A stretch of 39,919 bases of DNA from Conidiobolus incongruus B7586 (lineage: Eukaryota; Entomophthoromycota; Entomophthoromycetes; Entomophthorales; Conidiobolaceae), in contig JNEM01012169.1 in assembly GCA_000697335.1 (NCBI GenBank), forward strand, positions 1-39,919, given 5' to 3'. Both the position numbers and the translations under genes were made by a program. The notes below the pieces were generated by a model. It had not been told where the DNA came from. It was given only the letters and a program-made list of their open reading frames with translations, and ran no database searches. Shown here in pieces: positions 34,206-39,919 of this stretch; position 1 is the first letter of the stretch, and each line of letters opens with the position of its first letter.

Positions 34206-37115
34206 TCAATTTAAATATCCCCTACACTTTTCATGATTACAAAGACACTTAATCTTATCATCTTCAATTGGGAATTTGTAATCATAAGTGATTTCTTCCA
34301 TTGGATGAATATCTCTCTTCGCATAAATTACAATCTTTTTCTTGCCCTCCACCGTGATTACCTTTGCGTTGCAGTTTGGAATACAGCTATGATTGATGAA
34401 ACGAGCCATATTTCCCATGACGGTTGCATCGATAACATTGTCATCGTCAATCCTGAATAAGTAGGATGACCCGATACCTCGCGCCTCGTACTCCTTTTCT
34501 CGGAGATCTGCTACCTTTTGACGGATGACTTCCCCAATATATTCGATAACGAGATCGTTTGCAGGGATAAATTCCATTGAGAATAGTCCTAAATCATGGA
34601 TACCAGATGATGCGAACTGGAGTTGTTTTCTTCTGACCTGAAGTTGATTGGAGTTGAGTAGATCTGACGATGCATTATTCTTCTCCATAAAGTGGTTCAG
34701 GTGTGACAGTTGACGACGATTATTCGCACGATTCATACGACTACTCACCTTAGATACGTGTTGAGGAATGGCTCTTAACGTGGGTCGAATTCTGAGTTTC
34801 TTTAACTCTGGTGGGACTTTGTAAAAGCCCTCTGTTCTGGCACTACCAGTAGAGTGCTCGGGGAGAGGAACATCGATATTTTCTTCTAACGTAGATTCGG
34901 GCTGAGTAGTTGCATCAGGCACTTGAGATGATGTGCCGCTGCGATTAGACATCTGTGATTTAGACCGCACTATCGATTTCGAGCTTTCGCGTTTCTGAGG
35001 TGCAGGAGATCGCTCAACCCGTTTCGCACCTTTCTTGAGAGCTGTGACAGGATCAGTCATCTTTGAAGGCTGCGACTTGGTTTTTGTAACTGATTTCTTG
35101 CTCGAGGCAGGTGACTCAGTTTCATTTTCATAGTAGTCGGAATCATCTTTTTCTTCTCCTTCCTCTAGCTCAGATTCTGTTTTCTCATCACTATCAGATG
35201 AAAGACCATCGTGAATCTGTTGTCTGTTGGTCAATTTTGGAGCTTTTGCGACCCGACTAGGTGAGTCAACAGCAGGCCTAGATGCTTTCTTTCGTTCAGG
35301 AGATGCTACATGTTTGCTGACTAGCTCCGATTTGGAATAAGAGCCTTTGAGGACGGATTTAATAGGAACAGGAGAAGGAGAACGAGAAGCCTCGTTATCA
35401 GAAGAGAATGGACCAAGTCTTGCGCGATAGTAGTCACTTGATTCATCACTAGATCGAGAGTCAGAATCGCTAAGGCCATCATCGACCTGTCTAGAACCAT
35501 AGCGGTGATTTGATGATCTGTTGGGAGCTGATGAAGTATCTTTATAATTGTGTGATGTACTGGATTTTGAGGTAGAGTGAGATGTTTTCACTTTCTTAAT
35601 TTTTGGTAGCGAAGAGACCGAAAGAGAAGTTGGCTGGAAAGTTAGAGAAGGAATATCGGATAGGACAGAAGTTGGTGGTGAAGGCTCCCTCTGCTGAGGT
35701 TGATACACCTTTTCCATATATTCAGAGGGATATGGTGTGATAATTCGGTTGGTAATATCTTTGCTCACTAGCTTCACCAGCTCAGTTTGCAACTGTCGAA
35801 GAATGCGATGAAAAGAGTTTGAATTAGATGAAGCCGATTGACTATCTGACTTGTTATTGTCAGGTTTAAATAAATAAGTGTTGTTATCTGGTTGGGGCTG
35901 TTGCACCTGAGAAAATGGAATGGGGTTAAGACTCAGATATCTTCCCATAAATATTGATTGGTTTTTTGCTCGACAGCACTGGTGCATATCACGAGAGTCT
36001 TTAAAGGCAATGATATATCCTTGATCTTCCCAGTGGACCGAATATGGTTGAAACGACCGCACCAACCCGGCTATCTGTTCAATAGTGGCCAATGTACGGG
36101 GAATGCATTCTCGAGGAATCAGAACGAAATGCATCGGCCTGAGAGGATGGTGTGGCTTGAGGTCCACTTGCCTAGACTTTCCACCAATAGGAGAACCATT
36201 GCCAACTGGAGAAAAACATGGAGTCACATTTGAAGTTGACGATCTCGATGTCGGTGTTTTTTTTGTATATATCTTATCAAAATAAGCTTTTACACTTAGG
36301 GAGAAACTATTTGGATCAGACTCTTGAATGACCGAAATAGTTTGTCCTTCGACTTGTCTTCCTTGAGATAGTTGTAGTGCACGTTTTATACTTTCGGCGT
36401 TTTCATATTTATTTAGGTTGCCATCGCCAAATTGAACCAAAGCTATACCAATAGATTGATTTGTTTTAGGATCCACTTCTAAATGCACGCGTGTTACAGG
36501 TCCATACAGAATAAATAGCGCTTTGATATCTTGCGGAGTAAGTGAAGGGTGTAAATTAGTTACTATTAAACAACTAGATGGATATGTATCAATATGTTTC
36601 ACAGAGGTCGTGAATGAAGAAACATAAAGTGGCTTCGGTTGAAATGGAGAATCTGTGTGATGGTTCCTTGGATCTGGAATTCGAACAGGTTCAGCTTTAG
36701 AATCTGGAATATATAGCGCATACGTGGGAAGCTGCTGCTTTTTAGGTTTTCTCTTATCGAGGCAAGGATCGTAAACAATGCCCCAAGCACCGTTACTTGG
36801 AACAACAGGTTCTAAGAAATAAATATTAGTTAATATTTAAAAGAGTAGATATATAAATAGAATAAAAAACGAAACTCCATCTTTACCTTTCTCTTGAGTA
36901 ACTATTTCTTTCCTAAAAGCAATATTACTTTTGGAACTTTTAGTATTAGAACTGGAAGATGATATTGAGTTATTATTTAATATTGAATTGTTGGATATGA
37001 TATTATTATTAATTAATTTTGTTTGTACTTGCTCTTTAGTGGGACTTGTAATCTTAGAATCCGAGTTGCCGTTAATGCTCGAGTTTAAATGACTAGAGCG
37101 TTGATTAAAACTCAT
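34206..37115 (-). CDS. SET1: Histone H3-K4 methyltransferase Set1 (COMPASS catalytic subunit)
   Basis: Two exons, 37115-36887 and 36811-34206, giving 2835 nt (944 aa; S. pombe Set1 is similar in size). It methylates histone H3 lysine 4 in the nucleus as part of COMPASS. Order: an Asn/Ser-rich N-terminus (1-75); a conserved lead-in ([19 protein letters not shown]); an RRM-like domain at about 153-215 ([13 protein letters not shown]); a second Set1-type RNA-binding region at about 295-375; a long Ser-rich acidic/basic linker (about 440-690); a WDR5-binding WIN motif GSARTEGFY at 732-740; then a SET domain with [18 protein letters not shown] (Asn883-His884) and ITYDYKF. The post-SET motif CLCNHEKC (Cys932, 934, 939) follows. 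All catalytic signatures are intact. The n-SET linker between WIN motif and SET domain looks short. Two CCAAT boxes lie 236 and 421 bp upstream. Confidence 0.96.
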
Positions 37116-39147
37116 TTTAAAATTAATATAATATGATTATTTTAAATATTTCACTACTGCTAATACCATTTATTAATTGTTTATAGTTAATGATGTTGAA
37201 TGCAAAATAAGAATGAATTATTGATTTATTGGCTGATTTCATTATTAATTTATGGGTTTAAATCATTAAATCTGCTACTGTAAACACTATTATCAAATTA
37301 TCCAAATTGATTTATTCACATGATAATATACTTGAATCCTGATTTTCTAGCCAATAATTTGTCATTAACACTCTCATTATTTCGTACATTACTTGTATTT
37401 TTATTAATAGTTTTAGAATATGTTATTATTTTCATTATTTTGATAATATTTTAAATTTAATAAACTAAACTTTATATTCAGTAGATTATCAGTTTCTTTT
37501 TATATTCTCTATAAGTTGGACCATTATAATTTGAGCCAATCAAATTAAAGGAAAAGATTACCTTTCAAAATCAAAATAACGTGAAAATCACAAGATATGT
37601 GTAAAATTGGATCCATTTAGCTGATTAGTAAATTTATTATGATTATCAAATTATTCAAATGATAAGTGGATATTAGCTTACAAATTTAAAAAAATATCAT
37701 ATATTAGATATATCAATGAAGCAAATATTTATTGATATCATTTGGGAATATAGGTACAATACATGGATTAAGCAGGATGACTTGCCATTCCTGTAGTTGC
37801 TTCATATCTTATAAATAACCTTACTCTTAATAGTAATTTACTATTATTTGATAAAATTATTATTTCCAATATAATACAGATATATCGGAATTGATAAATG
37901 CTTAAATATGTCAAAATGAAAATCAAGTATTCCTGTTTAAATAAGATACTTTACCCTTGAATTATCTCTTGAAATCATTGATATAATCGTACGACCATAA
38001 TTTAACAAAAATACATTTACCAATTGCAAATAGATATTATCATCATCACTCATATTCTATTAAGTATTATTTCAGTTTTAACAAAATTCAGGTATATTTT
38101 CTAGTTATGGTCAGTAACATAACATCTGACTGATATGTAATATCATTTTGAGTATTAAGTTTTAGATTTATTTGAATCAATAATTTGTTTAATTTTATCT
38201 AAGGTGCCATCCTAAACATTAATTGAATGAATTGATTGCTCAATCATTGAAGCATTTATTATATAATTATTTTTATAAAAAAATAAATTATAATAATATA
38301 AAAGAAGACCATTATAGGTGATAGATAATATCAGATTGCGAAATTAAATTAATGCAGTAATATCAGCAAAATTAAAAAATATGATGTGATTGCTGTGACC
38401 AAGTAAATTAACATCTCTATTGAATAATATAAAACTATTCATTTTTTGTGGAATATAAGTTTTATAACAAACTCATATATTAGTAAAACTCAATACAGAG
38501 TATTATTGAATATGTTATAGTAGCTTAAAATTTTAAAATAAAGTAGGAGTATGTGTATTATAGCAATATAAATATAATCATAAAATTTCAAGTTACAATA
38601 ATATTATGCTCTCTTTTGAATATTATACTAATTATAGCTACAATATGGAAGTCATTAAAATTTAAAAACTAAATAATTATTTTCTCTAAGAACCTTGCAA
38701 AAAAATAACAAACTCATTAATAAAGGATAGAAATGTGAACTTTTTTGTTTATTTTACTCTGAGATAAGATATATTACAATCTTTATATATTATATCTTTA
38801 ATTTTTATTTTAAACCATTATATTATGCAATGCAATTTATTAAAAAGAATAATTTAAAAATCACCAATTTTATTAAAAAATAAATATTAATAATTAGATA
38901 ATCAAACAATTAGAAAACTCTTTATATTAATATCAATATTAAATTCAATATAAACAATAAAAAACATTGAATAATCTCTAAACTAGAATCAGTGATATCA
39001 AATATAATGATTATAAATCTTTTATTATAAGTACTTGTAATTGTATTTTAAGAATTCATATAAATCTAAATATTTACTTAAATATTAGTGCAGAAATTAA
39101 GTAATGACATAATTTTAAGATTGAAATAAACAAATAAATTAATAAAT
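37116..39147. other. AT-rich region upstream of SET1
   Basis: The first few hundred bases are the SET1 promoter, with CCAAT at 37351-37355 and 37536-37540. The rest is A/T-rich without coding-like frames or RNA genes. Confidence 0.55.
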
Positions 39148-39919
39148 AATATATAGATATTAATGAATAATATAAAATTAATAGCCTCTTTTATTATTAA
39201 TAACTTTTTTTTATACTTTTGATAAGCTTTTAATATTTAAAAAACAGTTTTTTTTATTAAAGACTGAAATTTAATGTTTCACAAACCAATTTAATTTGTT
39301 TGCAGGAATTTTTTTTTCTTGTAAGCTGTTTTTTTAATTGTTTAAAACAATTATAATTACATAAGTTATAATCAAGTAAATATATTAGATATAATAACTC
39401 CCTTTAATTTTTTTTATATAAAAAATCTTTTACAGCTTTTGCTTTATGTATTTTACAATTATTATATAAAATAATAAATATTTTTAATTTATATTAAGAA
39501 CACTATTTAAAAATTATTTTATATAAAAAAATAATATATAACTAATTATTAATTGATTTTTATTGAAGTATTAAATAAAAAACTATATACTATTATAATT
39601 TATTATAATAATTAATATTCACTTATATTTAAAGTGTTTATTTATTAAAATTTATAAAAAAGATTAATTTAACTTAACATCTTGTTTTATTTTTAAATAA
39701 AAGATTATATAAAAGAATTTAAAATTTATTAATTATAAGTATTTATTGTAAAAACTTTTGTTTTTAGTTATATCTTAATAAGTTTAGTTTAGCTATAGCT
39801 ACTCTAGTTTTCTTTTTGGTTTTTATTAAATTATAAGGTATCTATTTTACATTTTTATTAATTAATTTAAGTTTAAACTTAAGTAAATATAACATGCTTA
39901 TATAATTAATATTAAATTA
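39148..39919 (+). repeat. Dispersed AT-rich repeat, copy B (runs off the window)
   Basis: Same orientation and block order as copy A at 26690-27380, from aataatataaaattaat through tacttttgataagc and ttgttttatttttaaataaa to tataattaatattaaatta at the window edge. It is about 65 bp longer than copy A over the shared span, so the copies differ by indels as well as many substitutions. No reading frame is evident. Its true right end lies beyond the window. Confidence 0.75.

Noticed and set aside
34590-34592. Leu817 where many Set1 SET domains have Trp (IHDLGLF versus IHDWGLF).
   Set aside because: This position also varies (for example Arg) in other SET family members, and all catalytic residues are intact, so no loss of function is implied.

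Overview
This is a nuclear chromosome segment from a fungus with a very AT-rich genome. Intergenic DNA is almost entirely A and T, while exons are clearly richer in G and C. Introns are short (mostly about 47-60 nt) with GTAAGT/GTAATT-like donors and TAG acceptors, and the standard genetic code fits every gene. The gene set (Set1 with an RNA-recognition region and a WIN motif, a full-length UGGT, mitochondrial glutaryl-CoA dehydrogenase, an Etr1-type enoyl reductase, an LTA4H/LAP2-type M1 aminopeptidase) suggests an early-diverging filamentous lineage such as Entomophthoromycotina rather than a yeast. That placement is inference; no species can be named from the sequence.

Layout: 1-5646 is mostly AT-rich desert. 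It holds one unexplained GC-richer island (548-863), a candidate small gene on the minus strand (2348-2629) and a possible fragment of a dispersed repeat. The five-exon ETR1 gene lies on the minus strand at 5647-6954. Two intact tRNA genes follow on the plus strand, Gly-GCC at 7589 and initiator Met at 8391. An intronless TBC Rab-GAP gene (8974-10938) is followed by the 15-exon UGGT gene (11498-16793), which runs tail-to-tail with a small lysine-rich protein gene (17164-17490, minus). A 3 kb gene-poor stretch holds a decayed initiator-tRNA copy and a possible decayed gene. Glutaryl-CoA dehydrogenase (20723-22211) comes next, then a second initiator-tRNA relic, then a two-exon gene of unknown family behind a cluster of CCAAT boxes (24822-26146). 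After an AT-rich repeat come a tiny two-exon candidate gene and the 17-exon M1 aminopeptidase/LTA4 hydrolase (28632-31359), which appears to contain a 3-nt microexon. An intronless SulP transporter (31864-33957) runs tail-to-tail with SET1 (34206-37115, minus). The last 2.8 kb is AT-rich and ends in a second copy of the dispersed repeat.

The genes are ordinary housekeeping functions and do not form one pathway. Two are mitochondrial enzymes (ETR1 in type II fatty acid synthesis, GCDH in lysine/tryptophan breakdown), UGGT works in ER glycoprotein folding, the TBC protein in membrane traffic, SulP in anion uptake and SET1 in H3K4 methylation. I found no gene cluster, CRISPR array or intact mobile element, and no new biological system I would defend. 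The observations most worth checking are the 3-nt microexon, the two initiator-tRNA relics, the unexplained GC island and the dispersed AT-rich repeat. The exon models were assembled by eye; for each multi-exon gene the exon lengths sum to a whole number of codons.
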